Assembly: GCF_004349055.1 (NCBI RefSeq)
Contig: NZ_SMKX01000020.1
Coordinates: 24,835-88,834, forward strand
Reading direction: 5' to 3'
Length of the DNA stretch: 64,000 nucleotides
Origin: Kribbella antibiotica
GTDB taxonomy: Bacteria > Actinomycetota > Actinomycetes > Propionibacteriales > Kribbellaceae
In this document: positions 53,326-62,077 of the stretch, in pieces
Position numbering within the stretch: position 1 is the stretch's first letter
Layout: every line of letters begins with the position of its first letter
Made by a program: the position numbers and the translations under genes
Notes under the pieces: model-generated
What the model saw: only the letters and a program-made list of their open reading frames with translations
Database searches by the model: none
Told to the model about the DNA's origin: nothing

Positions 53326-54881
53326 TGAGACGCGTACTCGCCGGGCTCACCGCCGTACTGGTGATGCTGGTGCCCCAGTCAGCTTTGGCGTCGGCACCGG
53401 CTGTCGCCGACCAGGTGCTGACCTGGACAGCAGGCAACAGCGTCACCGCCTACACCACGGCGCCGACCCAGGCGGTCGCGGGCCTGACCACGATCGTGTT
53501 CGAGAACAGCGAGGCCACCGGCAACACCACCGACATGTCGCACACGCTGACGTTCGACCGTTCGACGCCGGGCTACAACCACGACGCCGACGTGAACCTC
53601 CTCGCGTACCCGGACGACGGGAGTAACGGCAGGCAGTCGCTTGAGGTAACCCTCACGCCGGGGAAGTACCGGTACTTCTGCGCCATCCCGGGGCACGGCA
53701 CGATGGTCGGCGAGTTCATCGTCAGCGACGGCGGTGACGACACCACTCCACCGACCGTCACTGCTGCCGTCTCCGGGCCGCAGAACGCCGACGGCCACTA
53801 CCTCGGCCAGGCCACCGTCACGGTGACTGCCGCGGACGCCCAGTCCGGGGTGGCGTCGGTGGAGTACGAGCTGGACGACACCGGATTCAAGCCGTACGCC
53901 GCGCCCGTCGTGGTCAGCGCGATCGGCGATCACACGGTGCAGTACCGGGCCACTGACAACGACGGCAATGTGTCGCCGACCAAGTCGGTGGCATTCCGGG
54001 TGGTCGAGCGCCCGGCCGACACCACTCCGCCGACGGTGACCGCCGCGGTCACCGGCCAGCAAGATGCCGACGGCAACTACCTCGGCACCGCGCGGGTGAC
54101 CGTGACCGCGACCGACGCCGGCTCCGGTGTGAAGACCATTGAATACCAACTCGACGGTGGCACCTGGACGCCGTACACGGTGCCTGTAGACGTGAATACC
54201 CCAGGCATGCACATGCTGCACTACCGAGCCACTGACAACGCGGGCAACGTCTCGCCGGAGGGAATGGCGCACTTCACGGTGGTCGAGCAGGACTCCACAC
54301 CACCGGCCGTCACTGCGGCCGTGACCGGCGCTAAGGATGCCAACGGCAACTATGTCGGCAAGGCGACAGTGACGGTGACCGCCACCGACTCCGGGTCCGG
54401 GGTGAAGACCGTCGAGTACCAGCTCGACGGTGGCGCTTGGACGGCGTACACGGTGCCGATCGAGGTCGCCACCAACGGCGCGCACACGGTGGGCTACCGG
54501 GCGACCGACAACGCCGGCAACGTGTCGGCTGTCGGTACCGCGACGTTCACCGTCGTACCGGCCGGTGGCGACAGCACGCCGCCGGCAGTGTCGGGATGGC
54601 TGACCGGCAACCAGAACGCCCGCTGGGAGTACGTCGACCGAGCGACCCTCAACGCCAGCGCCACCGATGCCGGCGGGGTCAGGTCGATCGAGTACGCCCT
54701 GGACGGCGGCGCCTGGACGGCGTACACCGCGCCCACGCCGATTACCACCGCGGGCACCCACACCATCAAGGTCCGCGCCACCGACAACGCCGGCAACGTC
54801 TCGGCCGACCTGTCCGGCACCTTCACCATCGTGAAGGCCACCTCGAAGCAACTCCACTCCGTTCGCCAAGCCTTGCACTAG
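53325..54881 (+). CDS. Secreted cupredoxin with four Ig-like repeats
   Basis: 518 residues. A Sec signal (1-24) precedes a plastocyanin/auracyanin-like blue-copper domain (about 28-136) whose ligands are His73 in MSHTLTF, and Cys119, His124 and Met127 in YFCAIPGHGTM. Four tandem Ig-like domains of about 92 residues follow (starting at about 140, 232, 324, 415), each opening TTPPTVTAAV or similar and containing VEYQLDGGAWTAYT and YRATDNAGNVS (OmpL47/chitobiase-type repeats). These repeats likely hold the copper domain away from, or attached to, the cell surface; no anchor is visible. The ATG overlaps the previous stop by one base. As third gene of the laccase operon it is a natural electron carrier between dehydrogenase and laccase, which is inference. 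Confidence 0.9.
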   Translation: MRRVLAGLTAVLVMLVPQSALASAPAVADQVLTWTAGNSVTAYTTAPTQAVAGLTTIVFENSEATGNTTDMSHTLTFDRSTPGYNHDADVNLLAYPDDGSNGRQSLEVTLTPGKYRYFCAIPGHGTMVGEFIVSDGGDDTTPPTVTAAVSGPQNADGHYLGQATVTVTAADAQSGVASVEYELDDTGFKPYAAPVVVSAIGDHTVQYRATDNDGNVSPTKSVAFRVVERPADTTPPTVTAAVTGQQDADGNYLGTARVTVTATDAGSGVKTIEYQLDGGTWTPYTVPVDVNTPGMHMLHYRATDNAGNVSPEGMAHFTVVEQDSTPPAVTAAVTGAKDANGNYVGKATVTVTATDSGSGVKTVEYQLDGGAWTAYTVPIEVATNGAHTVGYRATDNAGNVSAVGTATFTVVPAGGDSTPPAVSGWLTGNQNARWEYVDRATLNASATDAGGVRSIEYALDGGAWTAYTAPTPITTAGTHTIKVRATDNAGNVSADLSGTFTIVKATSKQLHSVRQALH

Positions 54882-54918
54882 ATCTCCGAAGGAGTGCGCC
54901 CGGGAGTTTACGAGTGGA

Positions 54919-55869
54919 TCAGCGAGCCGGCGGCGTACCCGTCGGCGGTTGGCCTCCGCCGGTCGGGGGCTGGCCGCCACCGGTGGGCTTGGTGGTGGTG
55001 TTGACGCCCACGTTGAGGGCGACGGTGTAGCCGGCCGTGACGTCGCCGGTGACGGTTGCGAGTTGCAGGGCGCCGCCGTCGTCGCCGAAGACGTTGTCGC
55101 CGCTGAGGGTGACCTTCTTGAGACCGGACACGGATTTTTCGTAGCCGGTCTGGGCGTACACCGTCTCGCAGATGTTCTGCGGCAGCGCGACCTGTGAGGT
55201 GGCGATGGCTTTGGTGGAGTCGGTGATGCTGGCCTGGTCCGGGTAGACCTCGAAGTGGATGTGCGGCCAGCGGCCGTCGTAGCAGGCGGGGAAGATGCTG
55301 GTGAATTGCACACGGCCGTCGGCGTCGGCGATCTGGACACCGCGTAGGTAGTTCTCGTCCGTGATTCCCTGCGAGTACATGGAGTACTCGCCGTCGCGGT
55401 TGCAGTGCCACACGTAGACAGCTACTCCGGTGAACGGTGAGCCGCCCTTGGCCAGATCCGAGATGACGAGTTCCAGGGTCATGGGCACGCCTTCGGCGGT
55501 GGCGCTGCCGGTGCCGAAGCTGGAGCGAATGTCCTTGCGGACCACGCCGCTCTGCTCCAGGACGTCGGCTCCGTTGGAACCGTCGCCCGGGTACGGGCCT
55601 GCTGTCTCGTCGGGGATCTCGCCCGTCGTGGTCGAGGTCGTGCTCGAGGCGGATGCTGTGGGCGAAGTGGTCGAAGCGCTGCCGGCATTGGTGCCGCAGG
55701 CAACCAGTACGCCGCCGGCCGCGCCGAGCCCGAGGAACCGCAGGGCTCGGCGGCGGCTGAACAGTGTCCCGATGTCGAAGGAGAGTCCTTGATCGACGAC
55801 CTCGTCCTGCGGCCGGGGCAGTGGGCGACCTTCATAGGAAAGCTCGTTGTTCTTCAGCTCTTTCGTCAT
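54919..55869 (-). CDS. Exported intradiol ring-cleavage dioxygenase
   Basis: Cleaves catechol-type rings between the hydroxyls using non-heme Fe(III). 316 residues. The N-terminus has a twin-arginine sequence (SRRRALRFLGLGAAG, about 38-52) and a lipobox-like VACGT (Cys58), so it is exported and probably lipid-anchored, unlike the classical cytoplasmic enzymes. Iron ligands: Tyr in VYVWHCNRDGEYSMY (162 or 165), Tyr197 in FPACYDGR, and His203 and His205 in WPHIHFEV. The C-terminus is a Gly/Pro repeat, GGGQPPT twice. It is convergent with the cupredoxin gene (37 bases between) and divergent from the protease pair. Together with the laccase it suggests extracellular handling of lignin-derived phenols. 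Confidence 0.9.
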   Translation of the reverse strand: MTKELKNNELSYEGRPLPRPQDEVVDQGLSFDIGTLFSRRRALRFLGLGAAGGVLVACGTNAGSASTTSPTASASSTTSTTTGEIPDETAGPYPGDGSNGADVLEQSGVVRKDIRSSFGTGSATAEGVPMTLELVISDLAKGGSPFTGVAVYVWHCNRDGEYSMYSQGITDENYLRGVQIADADGRVQFTSIFPACYDGRWPHIHFEVYPDQASITDSTKAIATSQVALPQNICETVYAQTGYEKSVSGLKKVTLSGDNVFGDDGGALQLATVTGDVTAGYTVALNVGVNTTTKPTGGGQPPTGGGQPPTGTPPAR

Positions 55870-56080
55870 GTCTTCGAAGTTAGCGCCAGAACCGTGGGGC
55901 CAGTTGGGAGTTTCCTGTGAACCGGCTGTGAACGCCTCCCGAGCGACAAAACGATTGCTGCAGGCAACGGATGTCTGTCGCGGTCAGTTAACTGTTAAGG
56001 CAGCGCAGGTGATTAACACGGCGTGAACTGCGTGCTTACTGTCAGGCGCCCCAACGCTCCGAACTGTGAGGAGACCTGAC

Positions 56081-58210
56081 ATGCGCGTCCCCCGAAAGGT
56101 GGTGTCCGCGATCTGCGGCGCCGCGATGATTGCGATTGGACTGAATGCCGCCCAGGCGGCGAGCTCGGCCGAGGCCAGCCAGCCGGCACCGGCGCCTGGT
56201 GCTGATCCTGCGGTATCCGCCTTGGCGCATGGACTGGGGATCACGGTCGACCAGGCGCGGGTGACGCTCGCTAAGCAGGACGAGGCGCACCGGGTGCTGG
56301 CAGCCTTGCCCGCTCCGCTGCGGAATGACCTTGCCGGTCGGTGGTTCGACGCCACGAGTGGCAAGCTCGGTGTTGCGGTGACGTCGGCTGCGGCGGCACG
56401 GCAGGCCCGGGCGGCTGGCGCCGAACCCAAGCTCGTCGCCCGCGATGCGGAGGAACTGGGTGGGCTGCACCGCTCGGTCGGCAAGCTCGCGGGCTCCGGC
56501 GTGCCCGGGCTGCGCAGTTTCGGCATCGACGACCGAGCCAATATCGTGCAGGTCTCGATCAACCCGACAGTGAAGAGCGCGGTCACCACGCGGTTTGTCC
56601 AACGCCTTAAGGCACTGGGGTCGGGTGTCCAGGTCCGTTACGTGGATGGGCGGCTGGTGCAGCAGGCCGGGGACGTGAACCCGGGCGATGCCTGGTATCC
56701 AGGGTCCGAGAGCCCGTGCTCGGTCGGTTTCGCGGCGACCGATGCCCAAGGCGGGAAGCACTTCCTGACCGCCGGTCACTGCACGAACGACGCGAACCAG
56801 GCCGCGTACGGCGAGTCCGGGCAGCAGAACAAGCTTGGTACCTCCAACGTCGGTGGCAGCCGCAGCATCAACGCTCGCGAAGGCGACATGGGCGTGGTCG
56901 CGGTGACCGAAGCGGGGTGGAACCTTTCCGCGGACGTCAACACGTACGGCCAGCCGGCGGTCAAGGTGAACGGCTCGGCCGAGGCGCTCGTCGGTGACGC
57001 GGTCTGCCACTCGGGCAAGACGTCGCCGTACTGGGAGTGCGGCAAGGTACTCAAGGTCAACCAGAGCATCGACTACGGCAACGTGGTGATCGACGGCCTG
57101 ACCGTCACCGACACCTGCTCGCAAGGCGGTGACTCCGGCGGCGCCTGGCTGCGCGGCGACAAGGCGGTCGGCTTGCACTCTGGTGGCGAGCCCACCTGTG
57201 GTGGCGCGGGCAAGGAGAACTCGATCTTCCAGCCGGTGAACGAGGCACTCACCAAGTGGGGCCTGACGCTGTTCAACATCGGCGACGTGCCGGACAACGA
57301 GGCGCCGACCACGCCCGGGAACCTGCGAAGCGCCGGCGCCACCACCACAAGTGTGTCGCTGGCCTGGGATGCCTCGCGGGACAACGTCGGCGTCACCGCC
57401 TACGAGGTGTATCGCGGCGGCAGCCTCGCAGCCACCGTCACCGCGGCCTCGGCGACGGTGACCGGCCTGCAGCCGAACACCGAGTACTCCTTCACCGTCC
57501 AGGCTAAAGATGCTGCAGGCAACAAGTCGGGGGCGGCCGGGCCGTTGACGGTCCGGACGCAAGGCGACGGCGGCGGGGACGACGAGGCGCCGACAACGCC
57601 TGGCAACCCCCGATCCACCGGCGCGACGACGACCAGCATCGCGCTGGCGTGGGACGCGTCGGTCGACAACGTCGGGATCGCGGCGTACGACGTACTGCGC
57701 GGCTCGGCCGTGGTCGCCACGTCGGCCACATCGACGGTGAGCGTGACTGGCTTGACGCCGAACACCGAGTACTCGTTCACCGTGCAAGCTCGTGATGCCG
57801 CCGGCAACAAGTCCAAGCCGAGTCCGGCCGTGACGGCACGGACCCAGGCCGACAACGGCGGCGGCCGTACCTTCAGCAACGGCACGGATTATCCGATCCG
57901 CGACTTCGAGACCGCGATCAGCCCGATCCGGTCCACCGCAACAGGCTTGGCCGCTCGCCCTGTCACGGTGCGGATCGACGCTACGCACACCTGTACCGAG
58001 GACCTCAACATCCGGGTCATCTCGCCGAGCGGCCGGTCGTACTGGCTGCAGAACTACGGCGGCTCCGCGTGCCACCCGTTCGAGAGCGGGAAGACCTTCA
58101 CCTTCACCCCGGCCAGTACTGAGCAAGCCGCGGGCACGTGGACGCTGCGCATCGGTGACAACGGCTATGGCGACATCGGCACGCTGACCGGTTGGGCGAT
58201 CACAGTATGA
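56081..58210 (+). CDS. Secreted S1E serine protease (alpha-lytic/streptogrisin type) with two FN3 domains and a P domain
   Basis: 709 residues. A signal peptide (about 1-30) and an alpha-lytic-protease-type propeptide (about 40-195, folding chaperone) precede the protease domain (about 204-404), whose triad is His in TAGHCTND, Asp in REGDMGVV and Ser in GDSGGAW; Cys pairs match streptogrisins. Two fibronectin type III domains (about 406-495 and 503-590, each opening APTTPGN) lead to a proprotein-convertase P/homoB domain (about 595-709, TLRIGDNGYGDIGTLTGW). FN3 and P modules may bind substrate or stabilise the enzyme. ATG at 56081 has GTGAGGAG upstream. A second, different protease gene overlaps its stop by ATGA. 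Confidence 0.92.
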   Translation: MRVPRKVVSAICGAAMIAIGLNAAQAASSAEASQPAPAPGADPAVSALAHGLGITVDQARVTLAKQDEAHRVLAALPAPLRNDLAGRWFDATSGKLGVAVTSAAAARQARAAGAEPKLVARDAEELGGLHRSVGKLAGSGVPGLRSFGIDDRANIVQVSINPTVKSAVTTRFVQRLKALGSGVQVRYVDGRLVQQAGDVNPGDAWYPGSESPCSVGFAATDAQGGKHFLTAGHCTNDANQAAYGESGQQNKLGTSNVGGSRSINAREGDMGVVAVTEAGWNLSADVNTYGQPAVKVNGSAEALVGDAVCHSGKTSPYWECGKVLKVNQSIDYGNVVIDGLTVTDTCSQGGDSGGAWLRGDKAVGLHSGGEPTCGGAGKENSIFQPVNEALTKWGLTLFNIGDVPDNEAPTTPGNLRSAGATTTSVSLAWDASRDNVGVTAYEVYRGGSLAATVTAASATVTGLQPNTEYSFTVQAKDAAGNKSGAAGPLTVRTQGDGGGDDEAPTTPGNPRSTGATTTSIALAWDASVDNVGIAAYDVLRGSAVVATSATSTVSVTGLTPNTEYSFTVQARDAAGNKSKPSPAVTARTQADNGGGRTFSNGTDYPIRDFETAISPIRSTATGLAARPVTVRIDATHTCTEDLNIRVISPSGRSYWLQNYGGSACHPFESGKTFTFTPASTEQAAGTWTLRIGDNGYGDIGTLTGWAITV

Positions 58211-59535
58211 CGAAAAGCATGCTCGCTCGCGCGTTGCTGTTCTTGGCGCTGGTCGCCGCTGCCCTGGTGCCGACGGCTACACCGGCCCAAGCCGTGAAAG
58301 GCGGCGAGCACACCACACATCCGACGTACCCATGGAGTGTGGTGATCACCCGGCCCGGCAGTGCCAGCCCCTGGAAAGTGTCGTGTGGCGGAGCGCTGCT
58401 GGCACCCAACAAGGTCCTGACCGCAGCGCACTGCATGGATCCCAGTATCGGAGACTTCAAGGAAAAGACGGTGATCTGGGGCCGGACCGATCTGCGGACC
58501 ACCGACGGCAAGGTCGCCAAGATCACCTCGTACTGGAAACACCCCAGCTACCAGTGGGGCAGCCTCGCCGGTGACGACATCGCTGTCCTCACCTTGGATC
58601 AGAACCTCGGCGCGCCGGGGGACTACCTCAAGGTGGCGACCGCCGCGGAGGCCGCCGAGGTGAACAAGATCGGTAACCAGACCGTGCTTGGCGGCACCTG
58701 GGGACGGATCGGTCCGGGAACCGGCGAGGCCGACCACGACCCGGTGATGAAGAAGGCCACCCTGCCGATCATCGACCCAGTCGCGACCGGGGGATGCAAG
58801 GACATCGGCTGGAGCTTCACACCGGACAAGCAGTTGTGCAACGGCCCGATCAAGAACGACGCCCTTGGCACTTGCGGCGGTGACAGCGGCGCACCGGTGG
58901 TCCTGAACACCGCCAACGGTTGGCGTCAGGTCAGTCTGATCGAGTCCGGCGACTCGAACTGTGGCGGGCCGCAGGTGACCAGCAAGCTCACCAACTACGA
59001 AGCACTGATCAGCGAACAGGTCGGAACCGAACCGCCGCCGCCGACCGGCGGCGTCACGAACGGAGGCTTCGAGGCCGGTACGGCGGCCGGCTGGTCCGCC
59101 GGCGGTACCGGCAATGCGGCCTCGGTCGTGAACACGGGTGCCCGCACTGGTACGTACGCCGCTCGCCTCGGGTCGACCACGGCCACCAACGGCGAATCGA
59201 CGTACAGCCAAACGTTCGCCGTACCGGAGGGCAGCAGTCGGCTGTCGCTCTGGTACAGCATGACCTGCCCCGACACCGTGAGCTACGCCTGGGCAAGGGT
59301 GACGCTGAAGGACAACACGGCCGGTACGACGACCACTCCACTGGCCAAGACCTGCACGAACGGCCAGGGCTGGAAGCAGGTCACGGCATCGGTCATCACT
59401 GGGCACAGCTACACGCTCACGTTGGTCAACCGTGACGACAACCACCCCTCCGACCCGGTGCACACGTTGTACGACGACGTGACTCTGGGCGCGACCTTGC
59501 AACAAGCGCCCGCCGGCCAGCGCCTGCAAAGCTGA
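58207..59535 (+). CDS. Secreted trypsin-like S1A protease with C-terminal jelly-roll domain
   Basis: 442 residues. A Sec signal (about 4-28, LLFLALVAAALVPTATPAQA) is followed without a long propeptide by a chymotrypsin-fold domain (about 30-275); the mature start may be VKGGEHTTHPTYPW. Triad: His in LTAAHCMD, Asp in GDDIAVLTL and Ser in CGGDSGAPVV. After a Pro/Gly linker a beta-sandwich (about 285-430, GVTNGGFEAGTAAGWSAGGT opening) resembles carbohydrate-binding or PPC-type modules often attached to secreted proteases. ATG overlaps the preceding protease stop (ATGA), so both are translated from one message. A 12-bp hairpin ends the unit. Confidence 0.92.
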   Translation: MTKSMLARALLFLALVAAALVPTATPAQAVKGGEHTTHPTYPWSVVITRPGSASPWKVSCGGALLAPNKVLTAAHCMDPSIGDFKEKTVIWGRTDLRTTDGKVAKITSYWKHPSYQWGSLAGDDIAVLTLDQNLGAPGDYLKVATAAEAAEVNKIGNQTVLGGTWGRIGPGTGEADHDPVMKKATLPIIDPVATGGCKDIGWSFTPDKQLCNGPIKNDALGTCGGDSGAPVVLNTANGWRQVSLIESGDSNCGGPQVTSKLTNYEALISEQVGTEPPPPTGGVTNGGFEAGTAAGWSAGGTGNAASVVNTGARTGTYAARLGSTTATNGESTYSQTFAVPEGSSRLSLWYSMTCPDTVSYAWARVTLKDNTAGTTTTPLAKTCTNGQGWKQVTASVITGHSYTLTLVNRDDNHPSDPVHTLYDDVTLGATLQQAPAGQRLQS

Positions 59536-59558
59536 CCTGCGGTTCGCCCAGATACGAG

Positions 59559-59587
59559 ACTGCCCCGGGAATGGATCCCGGGGCAGT
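59559..59587. terminator. Bidirectional terminator between the protease pair and the ATP-grasp gene
   Basis: ACTGCCCCGGGA (59559-59570) and TCCCGGGGCAGT (59576-59587) form a perfect 12-bp stem with a 5-base loop, 24 bases after the protease stop and 11 bases before the end of the convergent gene. Confidence 0.85.
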
Positions 59588-59597
59588 CCGGCGTGCG

Positions 59598-60890
59598 TTA
59601 CTCCTGGTAGAAGCAGCAGGTGCCGGTGGCGCCCATGGTGAGGTTGATGACGCCGCCCTCGGGGTTCTCGGTGCCTCGGACGTAGTAGCCGCCGAGGCCG
59701 TCGTGGACGAGGAAGGCACCCCAGGTGAGGAGCCAGTTCTCGGAGCCGTCGTCGGTTGGGAAGGTTTCCGGCAGCGGCTGGATTCGGCGTTGCAGGACCC
59801 ATGGCTGGTCAACCGCTTCGGTGAGGCGGGTGGACCAGGTTTCAGGGTCGGTCTGCCAGCCGAGGAGGACGCCTTCGCCGCCGTGGAGGGCGGCCGGCTT
59901 GAGGACGAGGTCGCTCTGGTTGTCCTTGGCGTAGCCGACGAGATCGGCGCGGACCATCCGGGTCCACGGCACCAGGCGGTCGATCGCCTCCTGCTCTTCT
60001 GGGCGGAAGCAGGACCGGTTGGTTTCGTCGGACAGGATTGCCAGCGCGCTCTTGCTCCCGTACAGCTCCGCGTCCAGTGGGGTGAAGATCGCCACGTGCC
60101 CGCGCTCACTGGCCTGCAGTACGGGCTCCAGCAGTTCCACCGCGCCCGGCTTCAGCAGGTCCTCGATCATGAACAGCCGGAACACGATGTCGATCGCCCG
60201 GTCCCCGTGCCAGATCCGGTCGTCGCGGTACTCGAGTTCGTCGACCGGGCAGGCCAGCGCATCGATCCCGAGCGGAGCCAACGCCGCCGCACTCCGGTGC
60301 AGCTGAGCGGCCAGACTGGGATAACTGTCCGGGAAGTCGGCGATCGCCATCACCGGCCGGACCCCGGTCGGGATCTTGGCCTCGGTCAGGATGGTCTGCA
60401 CCACCTGCGCCATCGTCTCGGCGTAGGTCAGCTCATTGCGCTGGACGAAGTCGGCGATGAACGGCTGCTCCAGCATCGCCTCGTTCAGTACGGCGTTGTC
60501 GACCCCGCCGGCGGTACTGCCCAGGTTCAGCTCAAGCAGCCAGAAGCCGTGCTCGTCGCGGTACAGGTCAGCCCGCCCGAAGCGGCTCGGCGCAGGCCCG
60601 CGTCCCCGACCAACCGCGACCGCCTGGGCCTCGGCCAGACCAGCGGCCCGGGCGAACCGGGCGATGTCACCACCGAAGAGGCGGTCCGGGATGCTGGTCA
60701 GCGCCTGGTGCAGCAACCCCAGATCCGCCGCCAGCCGACGATGTTCGGCAGCCTCCAGAAATACCGGCCGGGTCAAGCAACGCCCGCCGTACCCGGTGGC
60801 GTCCAGGCGAGGCTCAGCCGCCGCCCGTAATTCACTCGGCTTGGGCCCCTGGCCGGCCGCAGCCGCAAGATAGCTATCGGTCAAAGACAT
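59598..60890 (-). CDS. ATP-grasp-like protein (glutathionylspermidine synthase-like fold), substrate unknown
   Basis: 430 residues, no signal peptide. Segments that suggest a circularly permuted ATP-grasp ligase: FWLLELNLGSTAGGVDNAVLNE (about 118-139, Glu/Asn metal-type site), DLVLKPAALHGGEGVLLGW (about 343-361, Lys and Gly-rich phosphate contact) and QPWVLQRRIQPLP (nucleotide-binding strand). The end CCFYQE contains two adjacent cysteines. ATG at 60890 has GGAGGAG upstream. It is a single-gene unit with no co-transcribed neighbour, so nothing in context gives the substrate; a peptide- or amine-forming ligase is the best family-level guess. Confidence 0.65.
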   Translation of the reverse strand: MSLTDSYLAAAAGQGPKPSELRAAAEPRLDATGYGGRCLTRPVFLEAAEHRRLAADLGLLHQALTSIPDRLFGGDIARFARAAGLAEAQAVAVGRGRGPAPSRFGRADLYRDEHGFWLLELNLGSTAGGVDNAVLNEAMLEQPFIADFVQRNELTYAETMAQVVQTILTEAKIPTGVRPVMAIADFPDSYPSLAAQLHRSAAALAPLGIDALACPVDELEYRDDRIWHGDRAIDIVFRLFMIEDLLKPGAVELLEPVLQASERGHVAIFTPLDAELYGSKSALAILSDETNRSCFRPEEQEAIDRLVPWTRMVRADLVGYAKDNQSDLVLKPAALHGGEGVLLGWQTDPETWSTRLTEAVDQPWVLQRRIQPLPETFPTDDGSENWLLTWGAFLVHDGLGGYYVRGTENPEGGVINLTMGATGTCCFYQE

Positions 60891-61082
60891 AGGAGTACTC
60901 CTCCCCACCGGCCACCTTGGACGTCCCGCGCCGCGAAGTAGTCAACGGGATCTGGGCAGCCGTGGCCCGCAGGGTACGCAGGCTCCGGCAGCGGCCGGAA
61001 GTGTTCGGTCGCACGCCATTTCTGCAACGATCGTTTGCGTTAGGTGCCAGCTGTTCGCAGGCCGGCGCACACGACGCCGCCC

Positions 61083-62030
61083 TTAGCGAACTCCGGGTAG
61101 TCCCTCCACTCCGATGACCTGAGCTCGCGCACTTGCCAGCTCGTACAACATTGCGTTGATCGGCGTCGGCGTACTGGTCTTCAAACCGAGGCGTACGACG
61201 GCGCCCGTCCAGGCATCGAGTTCTGACGGCCGACCGGCCCGGATGTCGCGTTGCAGGGAGGTGGTTCCTTCCGCGGGAAGCTGGTCGAGGAAGGCGATCG
61301 TTGTCGGCACGATGTCATCGGGGAGGTCGATGTCGTTCGCACGCGCCACCTGGTGGACTTCGGTCATCGCCTCGACCAGTAGTTGTCGCGTGTTCGGCCG
61401 GGCGCGCAAGACGCCGTACGGCGCGTCGGTCACGGTGCCGAGGGCGCCGACCGACGCCAGTGCGAGAAACTTCGACCAGAGCGCTGCCCACACATCCGTA
61501 GCCACGACGGCGGTCAGCCCTGACTCCTGTACGGCGTCTCGCAGCCGGGCCACGCGATCGGTGGGCACGCTGTCCCACTCGGCGAACGTGAGCTTGCCGC
61601 CACCGATCTGGCGAATGCGGCCGGGTCCGTCGAGGAATGCGATGACCTCGACAGCGCCGGGCAGGACGGCGTCGCGGCCGACGACGTCGGCCACCTGCTG
61701 TGGCGCGTCGACACCGTTCTGCGTGGTGACAACCGCAGTCTGGTTACCGATCAGCGGCTTGAGCGCCGTGATCGCCGACTCGAGTTGCCACGTCTTGACT
61801 GCCAGTAGCACGAAGTCGACCTCGCCGATCTCGGCCGGGTCGTCGGTCGCCCGCGCCGGAGCGACCGTGAAATCTCCGGTCACGCTCGCCACTGCCAAGC
61901 CGTCCCGCCTGAGTGCCGTGAGGTGTTCGCCGCGGGCGACGAAGGTGACGTCGTGCCCCGCCGCGGCCAGCCGGCCGCCGAAGTATCCGCCGACGCCACC
62001 GGCGCCGATGACTGCGATCTTGAGTCCCAT
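61083..62030 (-). CDS. panE: Ketopantoate reductase-family protein (2-dehydropantoate 2-reductase)
   Basis: 315 residues of the PanE/ApbA fold. NADP motif IAVIGAGGVGGYFGGRLA (residues 4-21), the catalytic-lysine helix in VWAALWSKFLALASVGALG (near 175-193), and the conserved LLAVKTWQLESAI and C-terminal TSLQRDIRAGRPSELDAWTG are present. The family makes pantoate for CoA, but many paralogues act on other 2-keto acids, so the exact substrate is uncertain. ATG at 62030 lacks a purine-rich ribosome site. It diverges from a CGNR regulator across 47 bases that contain a GTTACC...GGTAAC palindrome, so it is probably controlled by that regulator, which points to a condition-dependent paralogue rather than housekeeping panE. 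Confidence 0.85.
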   Translation of the reverse strand: MGLKIAVIGAGGVGGYFGGRLAAAGHDVTFVARGEHLTALRRDGLAVASVTGDFTVAPARATDDPAEIGEVDFVLLAVKTWQLESAITALKPLIGNQTAVVTTQNGVDAPQQVADVVGRDAVLPGAVEVIAFLDGPGRIRQIGGGKLTFAEWDSVPTDRVARLRDAVQESGLTAVVATDVWAALWSKFLALASVGALGTVTDAPYGVLRARPNTRQLLVEAMTEVHQVARANDIDLPDDIVPTTIAFLDQLPAEGTTSLQRDIRAGRPSELDAWTGAVVRLGLKTSTPTPINAMLYELASARAQVIGVEGLPGVR

Positions 62031-62040
62031 GCCGCAGGAG

Positions 62041-62061
62041 GTTACCTGTTTAACTGGTAAC
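62041..62061. promoter_or_regulatory. Palindromic operator in the panE / CGNR-regulator divergent promoter
   Basis: GTTACC-n-GTT-t-AAC-n-GGTAAC: 9 of 10 base pairs of each arm match around a single central base. It occupies most of the 47-base spacer between the two start codons and so should affect both. Confidence 0.7.
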
Positions 62062-62077
62062 GCGATAGGGTGACTGC

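Noticed and set aside
53379..55340. 653-codon open frame on the minus strand
   Set aside because: Antisense to the cupredoxin Ig repeats; its apparent repeats mirror those of the real gene.
55672..55687. Half match to the GTCGAAGCGCTTCGAC operator
   Set aside because: Only the left half and centre match and it sits inside the dioxygenase coding sequence.
55985..55994. CAGTTAACTG palindrome in the dioxygenase/protease spacer
   Set aside because: Only ten bases, no second copy, and not matching any of the three operator families here; may be regulatory but unsupported.
60917..61117. 66-codon plus-strand frame between the ATP-grasp and panE genes
   Set aside because: No ribosome site, Arg-rich composition and overlap with the end of panE; the spacer looks non-coding.
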